From: Alphaproteobacteria bacterium
GTDB lineage: Bacteria; Pseudomonadota; Alphaproteobacteria; Geminicoccales; Geminicoccaceae
Direction of reading: 5' to 3'
NCBI GenBank assembly: GCA_026990035.1
Contig: JALSIM010000037.1
Coordinates: forward strand, 1 to 42,593
Length of the DNA stretch: 42,593 nucleotides
Positions within the stretch are counted from its first letter, which is position 1; every line of letters begins with the position of its first letter. The position numbers and the translations under genes were made by a program. This document shows positions 21,838-33,129 of this stretch, piece after piece. The notes under the pieces are model-generated. The model worked only from the letters and a program-made list of their open reading frames with translations. It did not search any database and was not told where the DNA came from.

Positions 21838-22326
21838 GTGCTGCGTGAACGGCTGCAGGCGGCTTTGAAGGAAGCCGGCGAAAAGGGGGACGGCCGCGCG
21901 GCGGCGACCCTGAGACTGGTCCTCGCGGCCCTCGACGAACGCGACCGCAGCGCCCGCGAGGAGGGCGGCCGGGAAGCCGTCGACGACGAGGCCATCGTCG
22001 CCATGCTGCGGGAGATGATCGAGCAGCGGCGGGCGGAGATCGCCCGCTGCGAGGCCTGCGCGCGGCTCGAGGAAGCCGAGCGGGAGGCCGAGGAAATCGC
22101 GGTGCTCGAGCGGTTCCTGCCGCCGCAGATGAGCGAGGAGGAGATCGCCCGCGCGGTCGAGGCGACGATCGACGAGCTCGACGCCCACTCGCTCAAGGAT
22201 ACCGGCAAGGTGATCGCCGCACTCAAATCACGGTTCGACGGCCACATGGATCTCGGGCGCGCCAAGCGGATGGTGTGCGAGCGGCTCGACTGCGGCTGCC
22301 GGCAGGCTTCCGCCGAGCGATCCTAG
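21838..22326 (+). CDS. YqeY/GatB-like domain protein
   Basis: 162 residues, all-helical. The family pattern is clear: [93 protein letters not shown]. YqeY resembles the tRNA-binding tail of amidotransferase GatB/GatE, and its own role is not settled; it is often next to dnaG and rpsU/rpoD as here. The start is taken as GTG 21838 (VLRERLQ); no ATG fits. The C-terminal cysteine-containing tail ([10 protein letters not shown]) is unusual. dnaG begins 35 bases downstream. Confidence 0.88.
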   Translation: MLRERLQAALKEAGEKGDGRAAATLRLVLAALDERDRSAREEGGREAVDDEAIVAMLREMIEQRRAEIARCEACARLEEAEREAEEIAVLERFLPPQMSEEEIARAVEATIDELDAHSLKDTGKVIAALKSRFDGHMDLGRAKRMVCERLDCGCRQASAERS

Positions 22327-22361
22327 GCGGACGCGGCCCCGTTCCGGAGCGAGGAGGCGGC

Positions 22362-24185
22362 GTGGTCCAGAGAGGCGACGGATCCTTGGAGGACTTCAAG
22401 GCCCGTCTGCCGCTCGGAGAAATCGTCGCGCGCCACGTCCGGCTCACCCGCCGGGGGCGCGAGCTCGTGGGTCTCTGCCCGTTCCACCAGGAAAAGACGC
22501 CGTCGTTCACGGTGGTCGAGGACAAGGGCTTCTATCACTGTTTCGGCTGCGGTGCCCACGGCACCGCCGTCGATTTCGTGATGAATCTCGAGGGGGTGGG
22601 CTTTTCCGAGGCGATCTCGCGACTGGCGGAGATGACCGGCATCCCGCCGCCGGCGCGATCCGCGCCGTCCGAGCCGCCGCCCGATCCCGGCCTCATCGAG
22701 GCTTGTGCGGCGGCGCTGCGCTACTTCCGGCGGGCGCTCGCGGCCCCGGACGCGGCGCCGGCGCGGGCCTATCTCGAGAAGCGCGGCATCCGGCCGGAGA
22801 CGGTCCGGCGGTTCGAGCTCGGTTACGCGCCGCCGGGGCGCGAGGGCCTCAAGCGGGCGCTGATCGCCGAGGGGTTCCGCGAGGCGCTGCTGCTCGAGGC
22901 GGGTCTGGTGGCGAGGCGCGGGGAAACCGGCGAGACCTTCGACCGTTTCCGTCATCGGCTCGTCTTTCCGATCCACGATGGCCGCGGCCGGGTCGTGGGG
23001 TTCGGCGGCCGGGCCCTGGGCGAGGCGCGGGCCAAGTACCTGAACAGCCCGGAAACGCCGGTTTTCCGCAAGGGGCGGCTGCTGTTCAATCTCCATCGGG
23101 CGGCGCCGGCGGCCCGCCGCAGCGGCGAGCTGTTCGTGGTCGAGGGTTACACCGACGTGCTGGCCCTGGCCCAGCTCGACGCCCTGCAGGCGGTGGCGCC
23201 ACTGGGTACCGCCCTCACCCCCGATCAGCTCCGTCTCCTCTGGCGGCTGGTGGACGAGCCCGTGCTCTGCTTCGACGGGGACGCGGCCGGGCGGCGGGCG
23301 GCCTGGCGTGCGGCGTTGCGGGCGCTGCCGCTGCTGGCACCGGGGAAATCCCTCCAGTTCGCCCTCCTGCCGGCTGGCGAGGACCCGGACAGTCTCGCCC
23401 GCGGGAGGGGCGCGGCGGCGCTCGAGCTCCTGCGCCGCGATCCACGGCCGCTCGTCGATCTCCTCTGGCAGTGCGAGCTCGAGGCGAACCCGCCGACCAC
23501 GCCCGAACGCCGGGCGGCGCTGGGCCGCCGCATCCGCGGGCTGCTGCGGGAAATCGCCGATCCGGCGGTCCGCGAGCCCTACGCCGAGGAGTGGTACGCC
23601 CGGCTCCGCGCCCTCGGTCCCTCCGGGCCCCCGCGTGCCGGCGGTCGGGCACCGACCGTCGCCCGGCCTCTCGACCGGCGGCGCATCGAGGAGGAGATGC
23701 GGGCCTTCGAGCGCGAACTGCAGATCCGCCTGCTGCTGCCGGTGCTGGAGACGCCGGCGCTGCTGGTCGAGCAGGAGGAGGCCTTCGCGGCGATCGAACT
23801 TTCGGATTCCGAATGCGAGCGTTTGCGCCAGGAAATCCTTTGCTGGTACGCCGATGCACAATCTCTTGACGCCGTCGATCTGCGGAACCACTTGTCGAAA
23901 TACGGCTTCGACGGACTGATCGAGGAGATGGTCGCGGGCGACCCGCGTCCGCGGATCGCCGCTTCGGCGGACGAGGATCTGTTGGCGGACTGGCGGGCGG
24001 TCTTGGCGCGCCTCGTACGAATCGCCGCGCAACGGCGTGAGGCCAGAATGATCGACGAGACATTGCGCAGCCGGGAGGGAGAACTGACCGCCGCCCGGCT
24101 GGCCGGTCTCGATCGGTTGCTCAATCCCGTACCGGAGGATGATCCTGATCGGGGCGACAGGGGTCCGCTGCCACCGCGGAAATAG
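22362..24185 (+). CDS. dnaG: DNA primase
   Basis: Synthesises RNA primers for replication. 607 residues from GTG 22362, chosen because GAGGAGG lies 6 bases upstream and the protein then opens with SLEDFKARLPLGEIVARHV, the normal DnaG start. The zinc-binding domain is C-P-F-H ... C-F-G-C (LCPFHQEKTPSFTV, YHCFGCGAHGTA). The catalytic core has the RNAP-basic segment (FRHRLVFPIHDGRGRVVGFGGR) and the TOPRIM residues VVEGYTDVLAL and CFDGDAAGRRA. The C-terminal helicase-binding domain is divergent. It is followed by rpoD after 93 bases, without rpsU. Confidence 0.95.
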   Translation: MVQRGDGSLEDFKARLPLGEIVARHVRLTRRGRELVGLCPFHQEKTPSFTVVEDKGFYHCFGCGAHGTAVDFVMNLEGVGFSEAISRLAEMTGIPPPARSAPSEPPPDPGLIEACAAALRYFRRALAAPDAAPARAYLEKRGIRPETVRRFELGYAPPGREGLKRALIAEGFREALLLEAGLVARRGETGETFDRFRHRLVFPIHDGRGRVVGFGGRALGEARAKYLNSPETPVFRKGRLLFNLHRAAPAARRSGELFVVEGYTDVLALAQLDALQAVAPLGTALTPDQLRLLWRLVDEPVLCFDGDAAGRRAAWRAALRALPLLAPGKSLQFALLPAGEDPDSLARGRGAAALELLRRDPRPLVDLLWQCELEANPPTTPERRAALGRRIRGLLREIADPAVREPYAEEWYARLRALGPSGPPRAGGRAPTVARPLDRRRIEEEMRAFERELQIRLLLPVLETPALLVEQEEAFAAIELSDSECERLRQEILCWYADAQSLDAVDLRNHLSKYGFDGLIEEMVAGDPRPRIAASADEDLLADWRAVLARLVRIAAQRREARMIDETLRSREGELTAARLAGLDRLLNPVPEDDPDRGDRGPLPPRK

Positions 24186-24278
24186 CCGTTGCGGCGCGCG
24201 GCGGATGCTCATGCCACGGATGTCAGCATCGTTCCGGCCGTGATCGCGCGGCCGGACGCGATCGAGGAGGATGACTGC

Positions 24279-26243
<1,965 letters not shown>

Positions 26244-26277
26244 GCGAGCCGGCGGTGCGGCGCCGGACCCGGGCCCC

Positions 26278-26306
26278 TTGAGACCTCTCGGACGGCGACC
26301 TATAGC
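26278..26306 (+). promoter_or_regulatory. Promoter of the tRNA gene
   Basis: TTGAGA (26278-26283) and TATAGC (26301-26306) are spaced by exactly 17 bases. The predicted start lies at or within a base or two of the first tRNA nucleotide, so the transcript would have almost no 5' leader. Confidence 0.55.
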
Positions 26307-26312
26307 ATCCGC

Positions 26313-26388
26313 GGGCCCGTAGCTCAGCGGTTAGAGCCGGCCGCTCATAACGGTCTGGTCGCAGGTTCGAATCCTGCCGGGCCCACCA
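26313..26388 (+). tRNA. tRNA with CAU anticodon, probably tRNA-Ile2
   Basis: A 76-base cloverleaf with encoded CCA. Acceptor GGGCCCG pairs with CGGGCCC; the D stem is GCTC/GAGC; the anticodon stem is GGCCG/CGGTC around loop CTCATAA (anticodon 26346-26348); the T arm is GCAGG-TTCGAAT-CCTGC. CAU could mean elongator Met, initiator Met or Ile2 (modified by TilS to read AUA). The variable/T region TGGTCGC and the D loop AGCGGTTA match the Ile2 pattern (E. coli ileX) better than elongator Met; there are none of the three G-C pairs of initiator tRNA. TilS identity is not testable here. Confidence 0.88.
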
Positions 26389-26389
26389 C

Positions 26390-26410
26390 CCGGGACGTTT
26401 TCTCCCGGGG
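26390..26410. terminator. Hairpin between the tRNA and the convergent VOC gene
   Basis: CCCGGGA and TCCCGGG (about 26389-26409) form a 7-bp hairpin around CGTTTTC just after the tRNA. There is no T-tract on the plus strand, so termination strength is doubtful. It could act on both converging transcripts. Confidence 0.35.
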
Positions 26411-26424
26411 AACGGACAGGTCTC

Positions 26425-27273
26425 TCAGGCGACGAACTCGAGCACGAGGCCGCGTCCGGCCGCCGGCGGCAGGGCGAAACCGTCGGCGATCCGCCGTACC
26501 GGAAACCCCCGCTCGCGCAGGAAGGACGCGGTCCGTTCGGGATCGGCGACCTCGAGCGAGGCCGCCACCAGCCGCGGATCGCCCGGCGGTGGGGCGTCGC
26601 CGAGCGTGGGATGGAGCAGGAGCGCATCCTCCGGCGGGGCGATCAGGATCGGTGCGCCGCCGGTCTGGAAGGTCGTGACCTGATCGGTCTCGCTGCGGGC
26701 GGCCCGGCCCAGCAGCCGTGTCAGCGCGCCGACCAGCGGTTCGGGGTCGGCGGCGAGGACGGTGCAGCTCCGCAGGGCTCTGGCACCGTTGGCATGCCGC
26801 AACCATTCGGGCCGGCGCAGGAGATGCGGTGTCAGGTGATGGCAGGCGAACAGGAGGAAACCGCCGAGCTCGCGGGAATCGGGCACGACGTTGCGAAAGC
26901 GCAGGGTGATCCCTTCCCCTTCCTCCAGCAGACGCGACAGATCGAGCGGTCCCTCGACGGCGATGCCGCTGGCCCGCCAGGCGGCGGCGGTGGCCTCCGG
27001 ATCCCCGGTCGCGAGGGCGATCCCGAGCCCGCCTTCGCCCCGTTCGAGGCATGCGTCGAGGCGATGCCGCCCGGCGCCCGCCGCGACCCGCCCGAGAAGC
27101 TCGAGATAGCCGTCCTCGAACATCACGCAGTGATTGCCGGTGGGCCAGCCGTGATGGCGTCCCCGCGGCGTCACCGCGAATCCGAGCCGGCGGTAGTCGG
27201 CGGCCGCGGCCCCGAGATCGGCCACCGCCACCAGCAGGTGGTCGATGCCGCGAAGATGCCGGTCGAGTGCCAT
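26425..27273 (-). CDS. VOC-fold (glyoxalase-like) protein
   Basis: 282 residues with two vicinal-oxygen-chelate-like modules. The first is [20 protein letters not shown] with [20 protein letters not shown] and [10 protein letters not shown]. The second is later, about 150-280 ([42 protein letters not shown]). The opening IDHLVVAV-like block with a GNH and a C-terminal HHLTP stretch resembles the Glyoxalase_3 family of uncharacterised enzymes. Metal ligands are plausible (His in IDH, Glu in YLELL), but no reaction can be assigned. Start ATG 27271-27273. It is divergent from the nucleosidase gene, about 100 bases apart. Confidence 0.75.
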   Translation of the reverse strand: MALDRHLRGIDHLLVAVADLGAAAADYRRLGFAVTPRGRHHGWPTGNHCVMFEDGYLELLGRVAAGAGRHRLDACLERGEGGLGIALATGDPEATAAAWRASGIAVEGPLDLSRLLEEGEGITLRFRNVVPDSRELGGFLLFACHHLTPHLLRRPEWLRHANGARALRSCTVLAADPEPLVGALTRLLGRAARSETDQVTTFQTGGAPILIAPPEDALLLHPTLGDAPPPGDPRLVAASLEVADPERTASFLRERGFPVRRIADGFALPPAAGRGLVLEFVA

Positions 27274-27371
27274 CGCGCCTCCTCTCCGTCGCCTCTCGTT
27301 CCCGCCGCCGCACCCTGCTAGGGTGGGGCCGGCCGAGCCTTCCGGCAAGTCTCGCGAGTGGGAGCCCGTCC

Positions 27372-28124
27372 ATGCCCGTCGGCATCATCTGCGCGATCCC
27401 CCAGGAGCTCGCCGAGCTCGAAGCGGCGCTCGACGCCGAAACCATCGACCGGCGGGCCGGTCTCGATTTTCTCCAGGGCCGCCTCGAGGGGCGCGAGGTG
27501 GTGCTGGTGGGGGCCGGCATCGGCAAGGTCAACACGGCGATGGTGACGAGCCTGCTGATCGACCGGTTCGGCTGCGATCCGGTGATCTTCAGCGGTGTCG
27601 CCGGCGGTCTCGATCCCGCACTCGGCATCGGCGACGTGGTGATCGCCGACCGCACCCTCCAGCACGACGCCGGGGTGATCGAGGGAGAGCGGCTGACCAC
27701 CTATCAGGCCGGCCACGTGCCCTTTTTCAACCCGACCGAGCGTCTCGGTCATCCGGTACCGGAGCCGCTGCTGCGGCGGGTACGGGAGGCTCTCGAAGGC
27801 TTCGTCCTGCCGCCGCTCTCGACCCGTGCCGGCGGCGCCGGCCGCCGGCCGCGGATCGTCTTCGGCACCATCCTCTCGGGCGATCAGTACATCCACTGCG
27901 AGGCCACCCGCGAGCGGCTGCACCGCGAGCTGGGCGGCCAGGCGGTGGAGATGGAGGGCGGGGCCCTCGGTCAGGTCTGCGAGGCCTTCGGCGTCGGCTG
28001 GCTCGACATCCGCGCCCTTTCCGATCTCGCCGGCGGCACCTCGCGCTTCGATTTCGCCGCCTTCGTCGAGGAGGTGGCGGCGAGCTCGGCGGCGATTCTG
28101 CGCCATCTGCTGCCGCGCCTCTGA
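27372..28124 (+). CDS. 5'-methylthioadenosine/S-adenosylhomocysteine nucleosidase
   Basis: Hydrolyses MTA and SAH to adenine and a thioribose, recycling methylation and polyamine by-products. 250 residues. It opens [16 protein letters not shown], where the Glu after PQ is the conserved catalytic acid, followed by [11 protein letters not shown] and [20 protein letters not shown]. The C-terminal half has SGDQYIH, the substrate-binding [12 protein letters not shown] and RALSDLAGG with the catalytic Asp. Start ATG 27372; upstream sequence in the same frame overlaps the divergent VOC gene. Related nucleoside phosphorylases lack this SDxA pattern. About 200 non-coding bases follow before the hydratase gene. 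Confidence 0.9.
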   Translation: MPVGIICAIPQELAELEAALDAETIDRRAGLDFLQGRLEGREVVLVGAGIGKVNTAMVTSLLIDRFGCDPVIFSGVAGGLDPALGIGDVVIADRTLQHDAGVIEGERLTTYQAGHVPFFNPTERLGHPVPEPLLRRVREALEGFVLPPLSTRAGGAGRRPRIVFGTILSGDQYIHCEATRERLHRELGGQAVEMEGGALGQVCEAFGVGWLDIRALSDLAGGTSRFDFAAFVEEVAASSAAILRHLLPRL

Positions 28125-28326
28125 GACGCGACTCACCGACGGCCGCGGCGGTCGCACCCGGAGGAGCCGCCCGGACCGCGAGGGGTCGCCGTCGGCGGGC
28201 GGCACCGGGGGTATGCCCGGCCGATGCTTTGCCGCTTGATAGTGCGACGCAGGAGAGTCATGCTGCGCTGCAGAAGAGCCGCCGCCTCCGCGGCCGGCGG
28301 TTCCGGGCGGTCCGGAGGAGTGTTGG

Positions 28327-28758
28327 ATGTCGCAGCACGGCTATTTCATCGAGGATCTGGAGATCGGCATGTCCGCGGTGTTCGGCAAGACGATCACCGA
28401 TGCGGACATTCTGATGTTCGCCGGGGTCTCGGGCGATACCAATCCGGTCCATCTCAACGAGGAATTCGCCGGCGAGACCCCCTTCAAGGGACGCATCGCC
28501 CACGGGCTGCTCACCGCCAGCCTGATCTCCACCGCGATCGGCACCAAGCTGCCGGGGCCGGGCTGCATCTATCTCAGCCAGTCGATGCGCTTCCGCGCTC
28601 CCGTACGAGCCGGGGACACGGTGACGGCCAAGGTGACGATCACCGAACTCGATCCGGAGCGCCGGCGCGTCCGCCTCGAAACCGTCTGTCTGGTGGGCGG
28701 AGAATCGGTTCTCGAGGGCGAGGCCCTGGTGATGGTGCCGCGCCGTCCCCGGAGCTGA
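28327..28758 (+). CDS. MaoC-family (R)-specific enoyl-CoA hydratase, PhaJ-like
   Basis: 143-residue hot-dog-fold hydratase. The catalytic motif D-x5-H is seen in SGDTNPVHLNEEFA, followed by FKGRIAHGLLTASLISTAIG, the core of MaoC/PhaJ hydratases that convert crotonyl-type enoyl-CoA to (R)-3-hydroxyacyl-CoA. The second hot-dog strand set reads YLSQSMRFRAPVRAGDTVTA. Size fits single-domain PhaJ (about 135-160). A GGAGGAGTGTTGG stretch precedes ATG 28327. PhaJ links beta-oxidation to polyhydroxyalkanoate synthesis, but no phaC or phaZ is in the window, so a role in PHA is only possible. ribF follows after 68 bases. Confidence 0.85.
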   Translation: MSQHGYFIEDLEIGMSAVFGKTITDADILMFAGVSGDTNPVHLNEEFAGETPFKGRIAHGLLTASLISTAIGTKLPGPGCIYLSQSMRFRAPVRAGDTVTAKVTITELDPERRRVRLETVCLVGGESVLEGEALVMVPRRPRS

Positions 28759-28826
28759 GGCGCCCTCCGGAGGCGGCCGGTCGATGACGCTTTACAGAGC
28801 CGCGGCCGCGTGAAACAAACGCCGCC

Positions 28827-29780
28827 ATGCGCATCCTTCGAGGCTTCGAATCGGTGCCCGGGGAGCTCGGGGGCGCCTGTGTGGCGATCGGCAATTTCGA
28901 CGGCGTTCACCGGGGCCACCGGACGGTGATCGCGGCGGCGGCGGAGATGGCCCGCGACCGCGGCCGCCCGCTCGGCGTCGTCACCTTCGAGCCGCATCCC
29001 CGCGAGGTGCTCGATCCGGCACGGGCGCCGGCACGGCTCGGCGGTTTCGCCCGCAAGGCCGAGCTGCTGCGCGATCTCGGGGTGGAGGTGCTGTTCGTGC
29101 TCCGGTTCCGGCCCGAACTGATGCGGCTGTCCGCGGCGGCGTTCGTCGATCTCGTCCTGGTTCGCGCCTTCGCCGTGGCCGGGGTGGCGTGTGGCGAGGA
29201 CTTTCGGTTCGGTCACCGCCGCAGCGGCGACGCCGCTCTCCTGCGCGAACTCGGGGAATCACGGGGCTTCGCCGTACGCGCGGTGCCGAAACTGCACCTC
29301 GACGGCGGGGTCTGCTCCTCCACCCGGATCCGCACGGCGCTGGCCGAGGGCGCCGTGCGCGAGGCGGCCCGCCTGCTGGGCTACGCCTACGAGGTCCGGG
29401 GCGGTGTCGTGAGGGGCGACGGTCGCGGCCGCGAACTCGGCTATCCGACGGCCAACCTGAGGCCGGTCGGGCGTCGCCCCCTGCTGCCCGGCGACGGCAT
29501 TTACGTGGTGCGGGCGGCGGTCCGCGAGGCGCCGGGCTGGCGCTGGCATCCGGCGGTGGCCAGTCTCGGCGTCCGTCCCACCTTCGGCGGTGGTGCGCGC
29601 CTGCTCGAGATCCATCTTCTCGACGGCGACCGGGATCTCTACGATCGCCGTCTGCGCGTCGCCTTTCTGGAACGGCTGCGCGAGGAGCGCCGCTTCGCCA
29701 GCATCGAGGCGCTGCGGCGGGAAATGGCACGCGACTGCGCCCGCGCCCGCGAGGTCCATGCTTTGACGACCGTCTCCTGA
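28827..29780 (+). CDS. ribF: Bifunctional riboflavin kinase/FAD synthetase
   Basis: Makes FMN and FAD from riboflavin. 317 residues. The N-terminal FMN adenylyltransferase domain has AIGNFDGVHRGH (nucleotidyltransferase HxGH-like site), VTFEPHPREVL, VACGEDFRFGHRRSGD and the SSTRIRTAL motif. The C-terminal flavokinase has GDGRGRELGYPTANL, the catalytic PTAN region, then GVRPTFGGGARLLEIHLLD. Start ATG 28827. ileS begins 17 bases after the stop; a ribF-ileS-lspA cluster is widely conserved in proteobacteria. Confidence 0.95.
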   Translation: MRILRGFESVPGELGGACVAIGNFDGVHRGHRTVIAAAAEMARDRGRPLGVVTFEPHPREVLDPARAPARLGGFARKAELLRDLGVEVLFVLRFRPELMRLSAAAFVDLVLVRAFAVAGVACGEDFRFGHRRSGDAALLRELGESRGFAVRAVPKLHLDGGVCSSTRIRTALAEGAVREAARLLGYAYEVRGGVVRGDGRGRELGYPTANLRPVGRRPLLPGDGIYVVRAAVREAPGWRWHPAVASLGVRPTFGGGARLLEIHLLDGDRDLYDRRLRVAFLERLREERRFASIEALRREMARDCARAREVHALTTVS

Positions 29781-29797
29781 ACAACGAAAATCGGGCC

Positions 29798-32608
29798 ATG
29801 GCCAAGGATTACCGCAACACCGTCTTTCTGCCGAAGACCGACTTTCCGATGCGGGCCAAGCTGCCGGAGCGCGAGCCGGCGATGGTCGAACGCTGGGACC
29901 GTCTGGGCCTCTTCGCCCGGATGCGCGAGGTGGCCCGGGGGCGGGAGAAGTTCATCCTCCACGACGGGCCGCCCTACGCCAACGGCCATCTCCACATGGG
30001 CACCGCCCTCAACAAGATCCTCAAGGACGTGATCAACCGCAGCCAGCAGATGCTGGGGCGCGATGCGGTCTACGTGCCGGGGTGGGACTGCCACGGCCTG
30101 CCCATCGAGTGGCAGATCGAGCAGCGGTACCGGCGACGCGGCAAGGACAAGGACGCCGTGCCGATCGTCGAGTTCCGCAGGGAATGCCGGGCCTTCGCCG
30201 CCGAATGGATCGAGGTCCAGAAGCGCGAGTTCAAGCGGCTCGGGGTGATCGGCGACTGGGACGAGCCCTACACCACCATGGCCTACGACGCCGAGGCGGT
30301 GATCTATCGCGAGCTCGGCCGGTTCCTGCTTTCGGGCCAGCTCTATCGCGGCAAGAAATCGGTGATGTGGTCGGTGGTCGAGAAGACCGCCCTGGCCGAG
30401 GCCGAGGTCGAGTATCAGGAGGTCACCTCCACCACCATCTGGGTGCGGTTCCCGCTCGCCAGGGTGTCGCGCGGGGAGCTCGAAGGGGCGTCGGCGATCA
30501 TCTGGACCACCACCCCCTGGACCATCCCCGCCAACCGCGCCATCGCCTACGGCGAGGACATCGACTATGCGCTGGTCGAGGTGGGCGAGGTCGCCGCCGG
30601 CAGTCTCGCCCGTCCCGGCGAGCGCATCCTGGTCGCCGAGACCCTCCTCGAGGAGGTCGCCGCCGCGGCCGGGATCACCGCCCGCCGGATCGTCGCCCGG
30701 ATGAAGGGACGCGAGCTCGCCGGCTCGATCGCCGCCCATCCCCTGGCCGGTTTCGCGGATTCCTACCGCTTCGAGATTCCCCTGCTGGCGGCCGATTTCG
30801 TTTCCGCCGAGGAGGGTACCGGCCTCGTCCACATCGCTCCCTCGCACGGTGCCGAGGATTTCGCCCTCGGCCAGCGGCACGGGCTCGAGGTGCCGGACAC
30901 GGTGGCCGAGGACGGGCGCTACACCGACGAGGTGCCGGGCTTCGTCGGCATCCACGTCTTCGAAGCCGCGGAGCCGGTACTGGAGGCGCTGGCGGAGCGC
31001 GGGAATCTCCTCGCCCGCGGCCGGCTCACCCACAGCTATCCCCACAGCTGGCGTTCCAAGGCGCCGCTCATCTTCCGCGCCACCGCCCAGTGGTTCATTC
31101 CCATGGACGGTCCCGACGGGCTGCGGGCCAAGGCGCTGCGGGCCATCGACGAGACCCGCTGGGTGCCGCCCCAGGGGCGCAACCGCATCCGGGCGATGGT
31201 CGAAACACGGCCCGACTGGTGCGTGTCGCGACAGCGGGCATGGGGTGTGCCCATCGCCGTCTTCGTCCACAAGCGGACCGGCGAGGTCCTGCGCGACCCG
31301 GAGGTGGTGGAGCGGATCGCCGGGGCTTTCGAGGAGGAAGGGGCCGAAGCTTGGTGGAACCGCGACCCGCAGGAATTCCTGGGCGATCGCTACCGGGCGG
31401 AGGACTACGAGAAGGTCGAGGACATTCTCGACGTCTGGTTCGATTCCGGTTCGACCCACGCCATCGTCCTGGAACGCCGGGCCGACATGACATGGCCGGC
31501 TTCCCTCTATCTCGAGGGCTCCGACCAGCATCGCGGCTGGTTCCAGAGCTCGCTGCTGGAAAGCTGCGGCACCCGCGGGCGGGCGCCCTACGAGGCGGTC
31601 CTCACCCACGGTTTCGTGGTCGATGCCGAGGGACGCAAGATGTCGAAGTCCCTGGGCAACGTGATCTCACCCCTCGATCTCATGAAGACCCACGGCGCCG
31701 ACATCCTGCGCCTCTGGGTGGTGAGCGCCGACTACACCGAGGACATCCGTATCGGCCCCGAAATCCTGCAGGGCCAGGCCGACGCCTACCGTCGGCTCAG
31801 GAACACCCTCCGTTACATCCTCGGCAACCTCCGCGATTTCGCCGAACGGGAGCGGCTCGATCCCTCGGAGATGCCGGAGCTCGATCGCTGGGTGCTCCAC
31901 CGGCTGTGGGAGTTCGGCCGGATGGTGCCGCGCTGCAACGAGGATTTCGATTTCTCGACCCTCTATTCGGCCCTCCACAACTTCTGCGCCAACGATCTCT
32001 CGGCCTTCTATTTCGACGTCCGCAAGGATGCGCTCTACTGCGATCCGCCGGACAGCATCCGCCGGCGGGCGGCGCGCACCGTCCTCGACCATCTGTTCCA
32101 CTGTCTGGTGCGCTGGCTCGCCCCGGTTCTCTGCTTCACCGCCGAGGAAGCCTGGCTCGCCCGCTTCCCCTCCGAGGAGGGCAGCGTCCATCTCGAGCTG
32201 TTCCCGGAAATCCCCGAGGACTGGCGGGCGCCCGGGCTCGCCGAACGCTGGGAGAGGATCCGTCGGGTCCGGCGGGTGATCACCGGCGCCCTCGAGCGGG
32301 AGCGCAAGGAAAAGCGCATCGGCTCCAGCCTGCAGGCGGCGCCGGTGGTCCATCTCGCGCCCGAGCTCGCGACCCTCCTCGAGGATGTCGATCTCGCCGA
32401 ACTGGCGATCACGAGCGGTATCCGGATCGAGCCTGGCGAGGGACCCGAGGATGCGTTCCGCCTTCCCGAGGTGCCCGGGGTGGCGGTGGTGCCCGAGCGC
32501 GCCCGCGGCCGCAAATGCGCCCGCTGCTGGCGGATCCTGGAGACGGTGGACGCCGCCGACGAGCTCTGTCCGCGCTGCCGCGAGGCGGTGGCGCTCTTGG
32601 CGGCGTGA
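29798..32608 (+). CDS. ileS: Isoleucyl-tRNA synthetase
   Basis: Class I synthetase charging tRNA-Ile, 936 residues. The signature region reads PPYANGHLHMGTALNKILKD, so the HIGH motif appears as HMGT. Other blocks are WDCHGLPIEW, the editing-domain entry IIWTTTPWTIPANRAIAYG, DVWFDSGSTHAIVLE, and KMSKSLGNVISPLDLM. The C-terminal zinc site is complete (CARCW and CPRC), marking the bacterial IleS type. I chose ATG 29798 (MAKDYRNTVFLPKTDFPMR), the standard start; the frame is open upstream only as a shadow of ribF. The stop overlaps the lspA start by 4 bases. Confidence 0.97.
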   Translation: MAKDYRNTVFLPKTDFPMRAKLPEREPAMVERWDRLGLFARMREVARGREKFILHDGPPYANGHLHMGTALNKILKDVINRSQQMLGRDAVYVPGWDCHGLPIEWQIEQRYRRRGKDKDAVPIVEFRRECRAFAAEWIEVQKREFKRLGVIGDWDEPYTTMAYDAEAVIYRELGRFLLSGQLYRGKKSVMWSVVEKTALAEAEVEYQEVTSTTIWVRFPLARVSRGELEGASAIIWTTTPWTIPANRAIAYGEDIDYALVEVGEVAAGSLARPGERILVAETLLEEVAAAAGITARRIVARMKGRELAGSIAAHPLAGFADSYRFEIPLLAADFVSAEEGTGLVHIAPSHGAEDFALGQRHGLEVPDTVAEDGRYTDEVPGFVGIHVFEAAEPVLEALAERGNLLARGRLTHSYPHSWRSKAPLIFRATAQWFIPMDGPDGLRAKALRAIDETRWVPPQGRNRIRAMVETRPDWCVSRQRAWGVPIAVFVHKRTGEVLRDPEVVERIAGAFEEEGAEAWWNRDPQEFLGDRYRAEDYEKVEDILDVWFDSGSTHAIVLERRADMTWPASLYLEGSDQHRGWFQSSLLESCGTRGRAPYEAVLTHGFVVDAEGRKMSKSLGNVISPLDLMKTHGADILRLWVVSADYTEDIRIGPEILQGQADAYRRLRNTLRYILGNLRDFAERERLDPSEMPELDRWVLHRLWEFGRMVPRCNEDFDFSTLYSALHNFCANDLSAFYFDVRKDALYCDPPDSIRRRAARTVLDHLFHCLVRWLAPVLCFTAEEAWLARFPSEEGSVHLELFPEIPEDWRAPGLAERWERIRRVRRVITGALERERKEKRIGSSLQAAPVVHLAPELATLLEDVDLAELAITSGIRIEPGEGPEDAFRLPEVPGVAVVPERARGRKCARCWRILETVDAADELCPRCREAVALLAA

Positions 32609-33129
32609 AGAGCGTGAAGGGAACGGCACCGGTGCGCTTCCGCTGGCCGATCGGGCTTCTGATCGTGGCCGCGGTGCTGGCGGTCGATCAGGGATCGAAA
32701 TGGCTCGTCCTGGAGACTTTCTATCCCGGTCGGACGGTGCCGGTGCTGCCGTTCTTCAACCTCGTGCTGGTGTTCAACCCGGGAATCAGCTTCGGTCTCT
32801 TCGCCGGCAACCCGTTCGCCACCGCCCGGGTGCTTTCCGGTCTCGCCCTCCTGATCGTCGCCGGCCTGCTCTACTGGCTGCGGCAGGAGCGGCGCCCCCT
32901 CGCCCGCTTCGCCATCTGGCTGGTGATCGGCGGGGCGCTCGGCAACGTGATCGACCGCCTGCGTTACGGAATGGTGGTGGACTTTCTCGACTTCTACATC
33001 AAATCCTACCATTGGCCGGCCTTCAATCTGGCCGATGTGGCCGTGGTCGGCGGGGCTTCGGTGCTGATCTGGGAGAGCTTCGTCGAAAGCCGCTCGCAGC
33101 CGGGAAAGACCGGGGAGAAGACGCGATGA
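32605..33129 (+). CDS. lspA: Lipoprotein signal peptidase (signal peptidase II)
   Basis: Inner-membrane aspartyl protease that cleaves prolipoproteins at the lipobox. 174 residues with four helices. The conserved blocks are DQGSKWLVL, FFNLVLVFNPGISFGLF, the catalytic Asp in GNVIDRLRYGMVVDFLDF, and the second Asp in AFNLADVAVV. The start is taken as GTG 32605, in the GTGA overlap with the ileS stop; GTG 32614 and 32632 are also in frame and cannot be excluded. Two predicted substrates are in the window: the OmpA-domain lipoprotein and the DUF3035 protein just downstream. Confidence 0.94.
   Translation: MKSVKGTAPVRFRWPIGLLIVAAVLAVDQGSKWLVLETFYPGRTVPVLPFFNLVLVFNPGISFGLFAGNPFATARVLSGLALLIVAGLLYWLRQERRPLARFAIWLVIGGALGNVIDRLRYGMVVDFLDFYIKSYHWPAFNLADVAVVGGASVLIWESFVESRSQPGKTGEKTR

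Noticed and set aside
28224-28787. Alternative 187-codon frame over the PhaJ-like gene
   Set aside because: The overlapping 28327-28758 frame has a full MaoC catalytic motif; the alternative is arginine/glycine-rich with no pattern.
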